DNA of 64,000 nt from Asticcacaulis excentricus (GCF_003966695.1 NZ_AP018828.1:157501-221500); one strand, 5' to 3'. Counted from the first letter of the stretch, positions 19,775 to 29,472 are shown. Program-made: numbers and translations. The notes: a model not told the origin generated them from the letters alone.

Positions 19775-21115
19775 TTACAACTTATCGAACACTGAGCCCA
19801 TGCGCGGCGCGAACAGCCGCTCATAGGTGCGCAGCAGATAGTTGTCGGTCATGCCCGACACGTAATCGCAGATGACGCGCGGATCGTCCGAGGCGGCGGC
19901 GTAGCGGGCGTACTGATCGCGCGGCAACAGGCGTTTGGGGTCCGATTGCAGGGCCTCAAACACCGCCACCACCATGGCCTGCCCCTTGAACTCCAGATGC
20001 TGTACGCTGGGGGAACGGATCACCTCGTCAAACACAAACCCTTTGAGCGCTTTGAGAAACCGCGCCGGGCCGTCGGGCAGTTCGACGCGATAGCGCAACA
20101 GCGGCTCGGCAAAGGCATCGTCTTCGGCAAAACGCGCATGGGTGATGAAATGCCCGACCAGCCGGTTGACATAGTGCTTGCGCGACCCCGAACCGCCGAA
20201 AAGGGCGCTGACCATGCCCTCATAGACATTGTTGCCGCTTTCGTGGGGATAGCGGGCCTTGAGCGCATCAAGAAACGAGGTGCAGGCACTTTCGGGCACC
20301 GCGCGACGAAAGGCGCTTTCGCTGACCAGAGTGAGCGCAATGGCGTCTTCGAGGTCGTGCACGCCATAGGCAATGTCATCGGCCACGTCCATCAGGCTGC
20401 AATCGAGCGATTTGTGCCGCGTGGCGTGGTGGCTGTCGGGTTGGGTGTCCAGCGCCTGAAACCGCGCCCGGTCGTCGTCGGACAACAGGTCCAGCACCCA
20501 GTCCACCACATCCGCCTCGCTGTCGAGATAGCCCTTGGGCGGCTTTGAGGCGCGACAGTCGATAATGTCGATCGTGGTCGGCCCCTTCATCAAAGCGGGC
20601 TTGCGCGCCGGTTGGGCCGCCTTCGACAGAGCGACCGGGTATTTCAGCACGCCCAGCAGCGTCCGCCGCGTCAGATTGGCCCCGGCGCTTCTGGAGAAGG
20701 TCTCAAGCCGCGACAGGATACGCAGGGTCTGGCCATTGCCCTCAAACCCGCCGTGTTCGCGCATACAATAGTGCAGCGCCACTTCGCCGCCGTGGCCGAA
20801 GGGCGGATGGCCCAGGTCGTGGGTACAGCCGATGGCCTGAATCAGGGCGCGGTCGGGCAGGTGGGCGGCGGCGCGATGCTCAGAATGATGGGTCTTGAGC
20901 TGCTTGTTAAGGCTGCCGCAAATTTGAGCCACCTCCAGCGAATGGGTCAGGCGCGTGCGGTAAAAGTCGCTGTCCCCCAGATTGAGGATCTGCGTCTTGC
21001 CCTGAAGGCGGCGAAAGGAGGCGGAATGGATGATGCGGGCATAGTCGATATCCCCGGCATCGCGGGCGTCATCGGCTTTGGCGGACCAGTTTTCGCGGCG
21101 GGCGTACCAGGACAT
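19775..21115 (-). CDS. dgt: dGTP triphosphohydrolase-like HD-domain protein
   Basis: A 446-residue HD-superfamily phosphohydrolase of the dGTPase type. The metal-binding residues are visible as H in RLTHSLEVAQ and the HD pair in CTHDLGHPPFGHGGE. The N-terminal SASFRRLQGKTQ and the later VADDIAYGVHDLEDA are further family motifs. Members cleave dNTPs to deoxynucleosides and triphosphate, affecting the dNTP pool; E. coli Dgt has also been tied to phage restriction. It stands alone, opposite to the rhamnose mutarotase gene. The start is the first ATG; its ribosome binding site is weak. Substrate choice is not readable. Confidence 0.88.
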   Translation of the reverse strand: MSWYARRENWSAKADDARDAGDIDYARIIHSASFRRLQGKTQILNLGDSDFYRTRLTHSLEVAQICGSLNKQLKTHHSEHRAAAHLPDRALIQAIGCTHDLGHPPFGHGGEVALHYCMREHGGFEGNGQTLRILSRLETFSRSAGANLTRRTLLGVLKYPVALSKAAQPARKPALMKGPTTIDIIDCRASKPPKGYLDSEADVVDWVLDLLSDDDRARFQALDTQPDSHHATRHKSLDCSLMDVADDIAYGVHDLEDAIALTLVSESAFRRAVPESACTSFLDALKARYPHESGNNVYEGMVSALFGGSGSRKHYVNRLVGHFITHARFAEDDAFAEPLLRYRVELPDGPARFLKALKGFVFDEVIRSPSVQHLEFKGQAMVVAVFEALQSDPKRLLPRDQYARYAAASDDPRVICDYVSGMTDNYLLRTYERLFAPRMGSVFDKL

Positions 21116-21227
21116 CAGATTCGTTCACGGCTTCGGAAAATACCATCTTTAAGGGGCGCGACGCCCCACCGCCAGTGACGAATCCGCCGCGACGGGTTAA
21201 ACAGTCAAAAAGTGAGAGGAATACCCC

Positions 21228-21578
21228 ATGCCCCGCCGTTTCTGCTTTGCCCTCGATCTTCACGATGATGCCGACCTGATCACCCGTTACAAGGCCTGGC
21301 ACGAGCCCGGTCAGGTGCCGGGCCCCATCATCCGCAGCCTGCGCGAGGCTGATATTCAGGCACTGGAAATCTGGCAGGCGCACGACCGTATGTTCATGAT
21401 CATGGAGGTCGGCGACACCTTCGCGCCGGACGCCAAGGCCGCTGCCGATGCGGCTTCGGAAGACGTACAAGCGTGGGAGCGCCTGATGTGGGAGTTCCAG
21501 AAACCCCTGCCCAAGGCGCAACCGGGCGAAAAGTGGGTGCCCATGACTCGCATCTTCGATCTGGGCGAACAGCCTTAG
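21228..21578 (+). CDS. L-rhamnose mutarotase family protein
   Basis: The 116-residue protein belongs to the RhaM/DUF718 family of ferredoxin-fold sugar mutarotases, recognisable by RRFCFALDLHDDADLI at the start, IQALEIWQAHDRMFMIMEV in the middle and the C-terminal KWVPMTRIFDL. The enzyme interconverts anomers of L-rhamnose, or L-fucose in some members, in the cytosol. GAGAGGA precedes the start. Its stop codon overlaps that of the convergent aminotransferase by four bases, so the two transcripts must overlap. No other deoxysugar gene is adjacent, so the sugar is uncertain. Confidence 0.85.
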   Translation: MPRRFCFALDLHDDADLITRYKAWHEPGQVPGPIIRSLREADIQALEIWQAHDRMFMIMEVGDTFAPDAKAAADAASEDVQAWERLMWEFQKPLPKAQPGEKWVPMTRIFDLGEQP

Positions 21579-22768
21579 ATATAGGGCTTCAGGGCCGCCG
21601 CCAGAACCGGCACCTGCGCGGTGGCCAGCCCGGCCAGATTGACCCGTCCTGACGCCGCCATGTAGATGCCGTGCTGGGTGCGCAGGCTCAGCACCTCTTC
21701 CGGGCTGAGCGGCAGGGTCGAAAACAGGCCGTTTTGCCGCGTCAGAAAGCCCAGACCCGGATGCGCCGTCGCCAGCGCCGCGCGCAGGCTGTGAACGCGC
21801 AGACGCATGGCGTCCAGTTCATCGGACCACATTTTCGTAAGCGCCGCGTCGCTGAGGATCAGCCGCACCACAGCCGCGCCGTGATCGGGCGGCATGGACC
21901 ACAGGGTGCGCGCGAGGTTGATCAGATTGCCGCGCAGCCGCTCACGCCGGGCCTCATCGCGGCACTGATAGAAGAGGGCGCCGACGCGATCCCGGTAAAG
22001 GGCGAAATTCTTGTTGCACGAATAGGCGATCAGGGCTTCGGGCACCTGTTTCAGCAGATCGCGCATCGGAGCGGCATCGGCTTCAAGGCCCTGCCCCAAT
22101 CCCTGATAGGCGAGGTCGATCAGCGGCAGCAGGCCGCGTTCGGCGCACAGGCTGGTCACTTCACGCCACTGCTCAGGGCTGAGATCGGCCCCGGTCGGGT
22201 TGTGACAGCAGGCGTGCAGCAGGACGATATCGCCGGGGGCAGCGCTTTCCAGCGCCTTGCGTAAACCACCGAAGATCACCGACTGCGTGTCGCGGTCGAA
22301 AGAGCGGTATTCGCGGATCGTCAGCCCGGCGTCTTCCAGCAGCGGGAAGTGGTTGATCCAGGTGGGCGTCCCCACCCACACCGTCGCGCCGGGCCGGGCG
22401 CGGTTGAGCAGTTCCGCCGCCAGCCGCAGCGCCCCGGTGCCACCGGGCGTCTGCACGCCACTCAGCGCCGTATCGCCGCGCCGTGCCTCACCGAACACCA
22501 CTGGGATCAGCGCCTCGACAAAGCCCATATCGCCGGCCGTCCCCAGATAGCTCTTGGAGGTCTGGCTGTGCAGCAGGGCAGTTTCGGCCTGTTTGACGGC
22601 GGCCATGACCGGGGTATTACCCTGTTCGTCCTTATAGACGCCGACGCCAAGGTCGATCTTGTCGGCGCGCGGGTCGGCCCGGTGCAACTGGATCAGCTCC
22701 AGCAGGCTGTCGGACGGTTGATCCTTCAGGGCGGCGAAGAGCGGGGAGGCGGTAAGGGTCGCGGTCAC
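21575..22768 (-). CDS. Aromatic/aspartate-type aminotransferase, fold type I
   Basis: The 397-residue enzyme is a class-I PLP aminotransferase of the AspC/TyrB group. SLLELIQLHRADPRADKIDLGVGVYKDEQGNTPV is the N-terminal family block, CCHNPTGADLS holds the pyridine-contacting Asn, and YSCNKNFALYRDRVG holds the PLP-binding Lys. The start is taken as GTG at 22768, since upstream in-frame codons run back through the Rieske gene and no in-frame ATG is available nearer. It is last in the tyrosine catabolic operon, where conversion of tyrosine to 4-hydroxyphenylpyruvate feeds hppD. That role comes from context; the family also uses aspartate. Confidence 0.86.
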   Translation of the reverse strand: MTATLTASPLFAALKDQPSDSLLELIQLHRADPRADKIDLGVGVYKDEQGNTPVMAAVKQAETALLHSQTSKSYLGTAGDMGFVEALIPVVFGEARRGDTALSGVQTPGGTGALRLAAELLNRARPGATVWVGTPTWINHFPLLEDAGLTIREYRSFDRDTQSVIFGGLRKALESAAPGDIVLLHACCHNPTGADLSPEQWREVTSLCAERGLLPLIDLAYQGLGQGLEADAAPMRDLLKQVPEALIAYSCNKNFALYRDRVGALFYQCRDEARRERLRGNLINLARTLWSMPPDHGAAVVRLILSDAALTKMWSDELDAMRLRVHSLRAALATAHPGLGFLTRQNGLFSTLPLSPEEVLSLRTQHGIYMAASGRVNLAGLATAQVPVLAAALKPYI

Positions 22769-22797
22769 ATCGAAGTCCAGTTCAGATAGCCAAGATT

Positions 22798-23163
22798 TCA
22801 GGCGGTAAAAATCTGCCCGTCGCGCACGGCGACCGGCCAAGGGGTGAGGGACGCGCCGGGGCAGGGGCCGCCGACGCACACACCGTTCGCAATGTCGAAC
22901 AGCGCGCCGTGCCACTGACAGCGGATCAGGCCGCCATCGGGCGTCAGATAATCGTCCAGCGTCTGGCACAGCGGCAAACCGGCGTGCGGGCAGGCATCGA
23001 CATAGCCGTGCACCGTCTGACCCCGCCGCACGACAAAGCCGTGGAAGCGCGCCTCGCCCACCTGAAGCACATAGTTGCGCGCGGTGCCGTCGGCTATGCG
23101 CTCAAGCGGCCCCAGCGCAATACCGGGGCGCACTTGCGTCAGGCGGGGTAGGGTGGCGGTCAT
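22798..23163 (-). CDS. Rieske [2Fe-2S] ferredoxin-type protein
   Basis: A 121-residue single-domain Rieske protein. CPHAGLPL and CQWHGALFD supply the two Cys and two His ligands of the cluster. There is no signal peptide or membrane segment, so it is a cytosolic electron carrier or small oxygenase component. Its ATG overlaps the fahA stop by ATGA, and the aminotransferase follows 29 bases after its stop, so it is inside the tyrosine operon. A Rieske carrier is not needed in the textbook route from tyrosine to fumarate and acetoacetate. It may serve a ring hydroxylase encoded elsewhere. Confidence 0.9.
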   Translation of the reverse strand: MTATLPRLTQVRPGIALGPLERIADGTARNYVLQVGEARFHGFVVRRGQTVHGYVDACPHAGLPLCQTLDDYLTPDGGLIRCQWHGALFDIANGVCVGGPCPGASLTPWPVAVRDGQIFTA

Positions 23164-24446
23164 GGCGCGACCGCTGGAAGAATGCGCGCCGTGCAGGGAC
23201 CAAAGCCGATGGAGACAAACCCCTCGGCCTCGGCGCGGGCAAACAGGCTCAGCTCGTCGCCGTCTTCGAGGAAACGGCGCGTTTCGCCCGACGGCAGGGT
23301 GAGGGGCCTCTTGCCCCCTTCGGTCAGTTCCAGCAGGCTGCCTGCCTCCTGAGGCTGCGGTCCGGACAGGGTGCCGGTGCCCAACAGGTCGCCGGAGCGC
23401 AGATTGCAGCCGCCGCTGGCGTGGTGGGCGATGATCTGCGCCACCGTCCAGTACATGGCCTCTTCGGCGCGCGATTGCGCCAGTTCGACCGCTGCGCTCA
23501 GGCCCGGCGTGCGCAAGCGGGCCCCCAGACGGATGCGATAGCCGCCCTGTGCCTGATCCGCGGCTTCGATCAGATAGGACAAGGGGGCGGGATCATCGCT
23601 GGCGCGAGGCAAGGGCGCGGTACGGAAGGGGGCCAGCGCCTCCGCCGTGATCACCCAGGGCGAAATCGTGGTGTGGAAATTCTTGGCCAGAAACGGCCCC
23701 AGAGGCTGATACTCCCACGCCTGCACGTCGCGCGCCGACCAGTCGTTGAGCAGGCAAAACCCGGCGATACGCTCAGATGCCTCGGCTATCGGGACTGGCT
23801 GACCCAGCGGGTTTTCGCCGCTGATAAAGACGCCCAGCTCCAACTCGTAATCGAGGCGCTGCGTGGGCGCAAAGCGTGGGGTCTCGGCGTCCGGGGCCTT
23901 GATCTGCCCCAAAGGGCGCGTCACCGGCTCACCCGACACGCGCACCGAAGAGGCGCGGCCGTGATAGCCGATGGGGACGTGCTTGTAATTGGGCAACAGG
24001 GGGTTGTCGGGCCTGAACAGCTTTCCCACCGCGGTGGCGTGGTGGATGCCGACATAGAAGTCCGTATAGTCGCCGATCTCGGCGGGGAGATACAGGGTGC
24101 AGGTCTGCGCCGCATAGAGGTGCGGTGACACCGCCGCCTGATGCCCCGGATCGCTGAGCAGGGTCGAAAGGCGCTGACGCAGGGCGCGGCGCTCAGAGGC
24201 CGAGCGGGCAAACAGGCCATTGAGCGTGCGCGCGCCGAGCGCCGCCGCGTCACCCTCGATCAGTCCCGCTTCAAAGAGGCCGCGCAGGTCGAGAATATGA
24301 TCACCAATGGCGGTCCCCAGGCGGCGCTCGTCGGACCCGTCCGGCGCAAACACGCCCAGCGGCAGGTTCTGGATCGGAAAATCGGCGTGGCCGTTGGCGT
24401 CAGGCAGCCAGCTTTTACGCTCAGGGTCGTGGGTAAAGTCGATCAT
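23160..24446 (-). CDS. fahA: Fumarylacetoacetase
   Basis: The 428-residue enzyme cleaves fumarylacetoacetate to fumarate and acetoacetate, the last step of tyrosine breakdown. Family signatures are clear: [51 protein letters not shown] and [28 protein letters not shown]. The start overlaps the hmgA stop by ATGA, and the stop overlaps the Rieske start in the same way, so it is translationally coupled on both sides. Length is normal for the family. The upstream isomerase (maiA) is found at 32489-33118 rather than here. Confidence 0.97.
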   Translation of the reverse strand: MIDFTHDPERKSWLPDANGHADFPIQNLPLGVFAPDGSDERRLGTAIGDHILDLRGLFEAGLIEGDAAALGARTLNGLFARSASERRALRQRLSTLLSDPGHQAAVSPHLYAAQTCTLYLPAEIGDYTDFYVGIHHATAVGKLFRPDNPLLPNYKHVPIGYHGRASSVRVSGEPVTRPLGQIKAPDAETPRFAPTQRLDYELELGVFISGENPLGQPVPIAEASERIAGFCLLNDWSARDVQAWEYQPLGPFLAKNFHTTISPWVITAEALAPFRTAPLPRASDDPAPLSYLIEAADQAQGGYRIRLGARLRTPGLSAAVELAQSRAEEAMYWTVAQIIAHHASGGCNLRSGDLLGTGTLSGPQPQEAGSLLELTEGGKRPLTLPSGETRRFLEDGDELSLFARAEAEGFVSIGFGPCTARILPAVAP

Positions 24447-25720
24447 GGCAGTCGGGCCTTTTCAAAGCCGCCCCAGCCGGCGTCATAATCGCCTTGCAGA
24501 CCCGACAGGGCGAGGGCCTGAGTGGTGGGGCGCAGCACAAAGCGCGTTTCAAACATGAAGGCCATGGTGCCTTCGTACTTATGGGGTTTCAGGTCCGCCG
24601 ATACCCCCGCGTCATAGCTGGCGCGATCCGGGCCGTGGGCGTTCAGGCAATTGTGCAAGGACGCGCCACCGGGGGCGAAGCCTTCGGCCTTGGCGTCATA
24701 GACGCCTTCGATCAGGCCCATGAATTCGCTCATGATATTGCGGTGGAACCACGGCGGGCGGAAGGTGTGTTCGGCCACCATCCAGCGCGGCGGGAAGATC
24801 ACAAAGTCGCAATTGGCCGTGCCGGGCGTGTCGGAAGGCGCGGTCAGGACGGTGAAGATCGACGGGTCGGGGTGGTCGAAACTGACCGTATTGATCGTGT
24901 TGAAGCGTCGCAGATCGTAGCGGTACGGACAGAGGTTGCCGTGCCAGGCCACCACATCGAACGGCGAATGGTTGAGCGTCGTGGTCCACAACCGCCCCTG
25001 AAACTTCTGGATCAGTTGATGCGGCGCGTCTTCGTCTTCAAAGGCCGCCACCGGGGCTTCGAAATCGCGCGGATTGGCCAGCCCGTTCGCCCCGATGGGC
25101 CCCAGATCGGGCAGGCGGAAGACCGCGCCGTGGTTTTCGCAGATATAGCCGCGTGCAGGCCCTTCCGGCAGTTCGACGCGGAATTTCAGCCCGCGCGGGA
25201 TCACGACGACGCTGAGCGGTGCCGCCTCGATCACCCCGCATTCGGTGATGATTTTCAGAGCCCCTTCCTCCGGTACGATCAGCCATTCGCCATCGGCATT
25301 GAAAAAGGCACGCCGGGTCATGCTGGCCGTGGCGGCATAAAGATAAACCGTCACGCCGGTCTGGGTCGCCACATCGCCATTGGCGGCATAGGCCGTCATC
25401 CCGTCGATAAAATCGACCGCGCCTTGTGGCGTCGTCAGCGGCGACCAGCGCAGGCGGTTGGGCGAGGGCGGCGGCCCGTCCGTGCGCCAGCCAGGGGCTT
25501 CCAACGGCACAAAGGCCGCGTGCTGCGCCGATGGCCGCAGACGATAAAACCACGTGCGGCGGTTTTCACTGCGCGGGGCGGTGAAGGCCGTACCCGAAAA
25601 CTGCTCGGCATAGAGGCCGAACGGCACGGCCTGCGGCGCGTTCTGGCCCACGGGCAGGGCACCGGGCACGGCCTCGGTGGCGAAATGATTGCCAAATCCG
25701 CTGAGATACGGGCGCATCAC
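24443..25720 (-). CDS. hmgA: Homogentisate 1,2-dioxygenase
   Basis: The 425-residue cytosolic ring-cleaving dioxygenase opens homogentisate to maleylacetoacetate. It starts with the typical [13 protein letters not shown]. The iron ligands are visible as His and Glu in [11 protein letters not shown] and the distal His in [10 protein letters not shown], by alignment to the human enzyme. It overlaps hppD upstream and fahA downstream by ATGA. Nothing is missing or unusual. Confidence 0.97.
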   Translation of the reverse strand: MMRPYLSGFGNHFATEAVPGALPVGQNAPQAVPFGLYAEQFSGTAFTAPRSENRRTWFYRLRPSAQHAAFVPLEAPGWRTDGPPPSPNRLRWSPLTTPQGAVDFIDGMTAYAANGDVATQTGVTVYLYAATASMTRRAFFNADGEWLIVPEEGALKIITECGVIEAAPLSVVVIPRGLKFRVELPEGPARGYICENHGAVFRLPDLGPIGANGLANPRDFEAPVAAFEDEDAPHQLIQKFQGRLWTTTLNHSPFDVVAWHGNLCPYRYDLRRFNTINTVSFDHPDPSIFTVLTAPSDTPGTANCDFVIFPPRWMVAEHTFRPPWFHRNIMSEFMGLIEGVYDAKAEGFAPGGASLHNCLNAHGPDRASYDAGVSADLKPHKYEGTMAFMFETRFVLRPTTQALALSGLQGDYDAGWGGFEKARLP

Positions 25721-26778
25721 GCATCGACCGAGATGACGCCGCGGCGGATCTGATCAAGTTCAATCGACTCGAACAGGGCCTGGAAATTGCCGTTGCCGAA
25801 GCCTTCATTGCCCTTGCGCTGGATGATCTCGAAGAAGATCGGCCCGAACAGGTTTTCGGTGAAAATTTGTAGCAGGATGCCCTCTTTGCCGACATTGCCG
25901 TCGATCAGGATGCGGTTGCGACGCAGCCGCTCAAGGTCTTCGCCGTGGTTTGGGACGCGCTTGTCCACCAGTTCGTAATAGGTCTCGATCGTGTCCTGAA
26001 GCCGCACCCCGCGCGCCCGCAGCTTTTCCACCGTCGTGTAGATGTCGTCGGTGGTCAGCGCCAGATGCTGAATGCCTTCGCCCTTGTATTCTCTGAGATA
26101 TTCCTCGATCTGGCTCTTGTCGTCCTGCGACTCGTTGAGCGGGATGCGGATGGCCTTGTCCGGGGCGATCATGGCCTGAGAAAAGAGGCCGGTGGCCTGC
26201 CCCTTGATGTCGAAATACTTCTGCTCCTCGAAGCCGAAAATGCGCGAATAGAAGTCCGACCACACGCGCATCTGACCGCGATGCACATTGTGGGTGAGGT
26301 GGTCGAGCAGGTCGAGCCCGACGCTGTTCTCGCGCTCGGCCGCCTCCGCTCCCGGCACAGCGAACCAGTCGGCATAGAGCTGATCCGTGTCGGGTGTCAG
26401 ATAGAGGTAGGAGCCGCCGATGCCCTGAAGCACAAAACTGCCGTCGCCCAGCGTGCCGGCGGCGGCGTCTGTGGCCTTGGCTCCGCGCGACAATGCGGCC
26501 TCAAAGGCGGTTTGCGGATCGGCGACGCGGAAGGCCATGCCCGAGGCCGAGGGACCATGCCCCTGACGGAATTCGGCCGCTTGACCCGTCGCCTCTTCGT
26601 TGAGCAGCAGGTTGATGCGGCCCTGCTTATAGCGCGTTACGGCCTTGGACGGATGGCGTGAAGCCGCGACAAAACCCAGACGCTCGAAATGGGCGCGCAT
26701 GGCGGCGGGGTCGGGGCTGGTGAACTCGACAAACTCAAAGCCATTGAGACCCAGAGGGTTGTGCGGAGTGATGGACAT
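25717..26778 (-). CDS. hppD: 4-hydroxyphenylpyruvate dioxygenase
   Basis: The 353-residue Fe(II) enzyme converts 4-hydroxyphenylpyruvate to homogentisate. It has two VOC-fold halves. The C-terminal half carries the family sequence [14 protein letters not shown] (first His ligand), [12 protein letters not shown] (second His) and the C-terminal [18 protein letters not shown] (Glu ligand). It is first in a five-gene leftward operon, and its start is preceded by a 33-bp palindrome that probably controls the whole operon. The stop overlaps hmgA by ATGA. Confidence 0.97.
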   Translation of the reverse strand: MSITPHNPLGLNGFEFVEFTSPDPAAMRAHFERLGFVAASRHPSKAVTRYKQGRINLLLNEEATGQAAEFRQGHGPSASGMAFRVADPQTAFEAALSRGAKATDAAAGTLGDGSFVLQGIGGSYLYLTPDTDQLYADWFAVPGAEAAERENSVGLDLLDHLTHNVHRGQMRVWSDFYSRIFGFEEQKYFDIKGQATGLFSQAMIAPDKAIRIPLNESQDDKSQIEEYLREYKGEGIQHLALTTDDIYTTVEKLRARGVRLQDTIETYYELVDKRVPNHGEDLERLRRNRILIDGNVGKEGILLQIFTENLFGPIFFEIIQRKGNEGFGNGNFQALFESIELDQIRRGVISVDA

Positions 26779-26791
26779 GGGAACCCCTGTT

Positions 26792-26824
26792 TTGTTTCGA
26801 TTGATATAGTATCTATTGAAACAA
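26792..26824. promoter_or_regulatory. Nested palindromic operator of the tyrosine operon
   Basis: Outer arms TTGTTTCGAT (26792-26801) and ATTGAAACAA (26815-26824) match as an inverted repeat at 9 of 10 positions. The centre is a second inverted repeat, GATA-TAG-TATC (26803-26813). It lies 14-46 bases before the hppD start and also faces the divergent epimerase gene. The two nested dyads suggest a dimeric repressor or activator; no regulator gene is adjacent. Confidence 0.65.
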
Positions 26825-26893
26825 TTTAAAAAATCCAGTCTCTTTTTCGTGAGGCCTGTGGAAAGGCGTCCGCAGGCGGGTTAAGCTTCGTCC

Positions 26894-28039
26894 ATGCGCG
26901 CCGTGATCCTTCTGCCGCTCGTGGCGACTTCTGTGATGCTGTCTGGCCTGTCCCGGCCACAGGTCAGCCATGCCCCGTTCGGCGTGACGGCGGGCGGTGA
27001 GGCGGTGGAACGCTACACCCTGCGTAACCGGCGCGGTTCCGAAGTGTCGGTCCTGACCTATGGGGCCATTCTCGATGCCGTGCGGCTACGCGACCGGCAC
27101 GGGCGTTGGGACAATGTGGTGCTCGATCTGGCCGACCTGAAGGCGCATGAGGCGCGCGCCAATTTCAGCGCCGTGGTCGGGCGCTTCGCCAACCGCATCT
27201 CCGGGGGCGGCTTCACGCTGGACGGGCAGCGCGTGGTGCTCGACCCCAAAGGCGGGATCGTCTCACACGGCGGCAAACCGGGCTTTTCCGGGCGGGTATG
27301 GACCGCTGAGCCCTGCACGACGCCGGGCTGCCGTTCGCTGACCTTGCGCTACGTGAGCCCCGATGGCGAAAATGGCTTTCCGGGGAGGTTGCGCGTCTCG
27401 GTGAACTATAGCCTGTCCGACGACGATACGTTGACGCTGGACTATCGCGCAACGACGGACAAGCCGACCGTGATCAACCTGACGAACCACGCCTATTTCA
27501 ATCTGGGTGGAGCGGCGTCGGGTTCGACCGACGGCCAATACCTGCAACTGAAGGCTGACGCCATCACCGCCCTGTCGGACAAGAAGCTGCCGACAGGGGC
27601 CTTGCGTCCGGTCGTGGGCACGCCATTTGATTTACGCAAGCCCGCTCAGATCGGCATGCAGATCGTCAGGGCCGATCCGCAACTGAAGATCGGCGGCGGC
27701 TTTGACCATAATTTCGTGCTGACCAAACCCCATCCCGGCGCACTGAGCGTGGCGGCGCGAGCCTGGGACCCCAAAAGCGGCCGGACGCTGGAACTGAAGA
27801 CCACCGAGCCGGGTTTACAGCTCTTCACCGGCAACGGCTTTAACGGCACGCTGAAAGGGCGGGCGGGCAATCGCATCTGGCCGCGTGACGGCTTTGCCCT
27901 GGAAACGCAGCATTTTCCAGACAGCCCCAACCGACCGGAATTTCCTTCGACCGTGCTGCAGCCGGGCGAGGTCTTTCACTCGGTGACCACGATCCGCTTC
28001 GGCACGGCGAAGACACTGAAAGAGGCCTTCCCGGATTAA
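26894..28039 (+). CDS. galM: Aldose 1-epimerase (mutarotase), exported
   Basis: A 381-residue GalM-family protein that interconverts anomers of aldoses. Family signatures are GAILDAVRLRDRHG, VVGRFANRISGGGF, the catalytic-type His in SHGGKPGFSGRVW, INLTNHAYFNLGG, and FALETQHFPDSPNRPEFPST holding the catalytic Glu. A hydrophobic N-terminal segment (residues 3-18) looks like a signal peptide, so it probably works in the periplasm on sugars released by secreted hydrolases. It is divergent from hppD and ends at a strong terminator. Confidence 0.92.
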   Translation: MRAVILLPLVATSVMLSGLSRPQVSHAPFGVTAGGEAVERYTLRNRRGSEVSVLTYGAILDAVRLRDRHGRWDNVVLDLADLKAHEARANFSAVVGRFANRISGGGFTLDGQRVVLDPKGGIVSHGGKPGFSGRVWTAEPCTTPGCRSLTLRYVSPDGENGFPGRLRVSVNYSLSDDDTLTLDYRATTDKPTVINLTNHAYFNLGGAASGSTDGQYLQLKADAITALSDKKLPTGALRPVVGTPFDLRKPAQIGMQIVRADPQLKIGGGFDHNFVLTKPHPGALSVAARAWDPKSGRTLELKTTEPGLQLFTGNGFNGTLKGRAGNRIWPRDGFALETQHFPDSPNRPEFPSTVLQPGEVFHSVTTIRFGTAKTLKEAFPD

Positions 28040-28042
28040 AAG

Positions 28043-28071
28043 AACCCCGATCTTGCGATCGGGGTTTTTTT
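28043..28071 (+). terminator. Intrinsic terminator after galM
   Basis: AACCCCGATC (28043-28052) pairs perfectly with GATCGGGGTT (28057-28066) around TTGC and is followed by TTTTT. It starts three bases after the epimerase stop. Confidence 0.93.
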
Positions 28072-28198
28072 GTTAGAGCGGAATTCGTTCAGGCCGAATC
28101 GAAACGCAGTTCGGCACAGCCAAATTCCACTCTAACATTTTGTTTTGTCGCGCATTTGATTCCAAAAACCGTTGCACACTTTTTGGAATGCGCTCTAT
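28072..28198 (+). repeat. Dispersed intergenic repeat, copy 2
   Basis: Module A is GTTAGAGCGGAATT (28072-28085) pairing with AATTCCACTCTAAC (28123-28136), 13 of 14 matched. Module B follows a TTTTGTTTT spacer: TGTCGCGCAT, then ATTCCAAAAACC (28159-28170), GTTGCACACTTTTTGGAAT (28171-28189), ending GCGCTCTA. The order and spacer match copy 1 at 19377-19501. Its last bases supply the stop codon of the neighbouring transporter on the minus strand. Confidence 0.7.
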
Positions 28199-29472
28199 CC
28201 GATTTTGGCCGGTTCGAGCTTCGGCATCAAAAGATGCACGGCCAGAAGCGCCAGAAAATAACCCGTTGCCGCATAGACGAAGATGGGCGTGTAGGAGCCG
28301 ATCTTGTCGAGCACATAGCCCGCATATTTGGCCATGGCCATGCCGCCGAAGGCCCCGAACATGCCGCCGATCCCGACCACCGAGCCCACAGCGCCATTGG
28401 GGAAGACGTCCGATGGCAAGGTGTAGAGATTGGCCGAAAAGCCCTGATGCGCGGCGGTCGCCACACCGATGATGGCCACGGCGACCCACAGATTGTCGGC
28501 CATGGCCGCGACGCCCACCGGCAGGGCCAGAGCGGCACAGATCAGCATGGTGACCTTGCGCGCCGCGTTGACGCTCCAGCCGCGCTTGATGAACTGCGAC
28601 GACAGCCAGCCGCCGCCGACCGACCCGATGTCGGAGAGGAGGTAGATGGCCACCAGCGGCGGGCCAAAGGTCTTGAGATCAAGGCCATAGCGCTTGTGCA
28701 GGAAATCCGGCAGCCAGAAGAGGAACATCCACCAGATGGGGTCGATCAGGAACTTGCCCAGCGCATAGCCCCAGGTTTCCCGGGCGCGAATGACCTTAAG
28801 CCAGGACACCTTTTCGACTACGACCACCGGGTCCTGTTCGATATGGCTGAGCTCCAGCGCATTGACCTTTTTATGTTCGCGCGGGCGGCGATAGACCAGC
28901 CACCATACGGGCAGCCACAGAAGGCCGACAGCACCGGTAAAGATAAAGGCCGCCTGCCAGCCAAAGGTCAGGGTAATGGCCGGAATGACCAGCGGCGTGA
29001 CAATGGCCCCGATATTGGTCCCGGCGTTAAACAGCCCGACCGCAAAGGCACGTTCGGACTTGGGGAACCATTCCGACACGGCCTTGACGCCACCGGGGAA
29101 GGCCCCGCCTTCGCCGATGCCGAGGAAGACGCGGGCGATGATGGCATCTTTCAGCGATGACATGGCCGCGTGGCCGATATGCGCCGCCTGCCAGATGACA
29201 AAGGCCAGAGAGAAGCCGATGCGCGCCCCGAAACGGTCCACGATCTTTCCGAAGGCGAGGTAGGAGAGGGCGTAGGCGAACTGGAACCAGAAGACCAGAT
29301 CGGCATAGTCCAGTTCGCTCCAGCCGAATTCCGCTTGCAGGGTCGGCTTGAGGAGGCTGACCGTCTGACGGTCCACATAGTTGATGACCATGGCCGTGAA
29401 CAGTAATGTCACGACCAGCCAGCGGTAGCGCGTCGCGCCAGCGGGGGCGTTTGAGCCCGAAGGTGCCTGCAT
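28195..29472 (-). CDS. MFS transporter of the ACS family, hexuronate (ExuT) type
   Basis: A 425-residue, 12-helix major facilitator. The N-terminal RYRWLVVTLLFTAMVINYVDRQTVSLLKPTLQAEFGWS and GIGEGGAFPGGVKAVSEWFPKSERAFAVGLFNAGTNIGAI are characteristic of the anion:cation symporter family that includes the galacturonate/glucuronate carrier ExuT. It follows the pectate lyase by 11 bases on the same strand. Import of galacturonate released from pectin is therefore the likely role, an inference from family and context. The stop codon lies inside the intergenic repeat. Confidence 0.87.
   Translation of the reverse strand: MQAPSGSNAPAGATRYRWLVVTLLFTAMVINYVDRQTVSLLKPTLQAEFGWSELDYADLVFWFQFAYALSYLAFGKIVDRFGARIGFSLAFVIWQAAHIGHAAMSSLKDAIIARVFLGIGEGGAFPGGVKAVSEWFPKSERAFAVGLFNAGTNIGAIVTPLVIPAITLTFGWQAAFIFTGAVGLLWLPVWWLVYRRPREHKKVNALELSHIEQDPVVVVEKVSWLKVIRARETWGYALGKFLIDPIWWMFLFWLPDFLHKRYGLDLKTFGPPLVAIYLLSDIGSVGGGWLSSQFIKRGWSVNAARKVTMLICAALALPVGVAAMADNLWVAVAIIGVATAAHQGFSANLYTLPSDVFPNGAVGSVVGIGGMFGAFGGMAMAKYAGYVLDKIGSYTPIFVYAATGYFLALLAVHLLMPKLEPAKIG

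Noticed and set aside
19575-19826. 83-residue frame upstream of the galactosidase
   Set aside because: It overlaps the end of the dgt-like gene, has no start signal and no recognisable composition.
19775-21115. A defence island around the dgt-like gene
   Set aside because: The neighbours are sugar and amino acid metabolism genes. One dGTPase alone is not evidence of a defence system.
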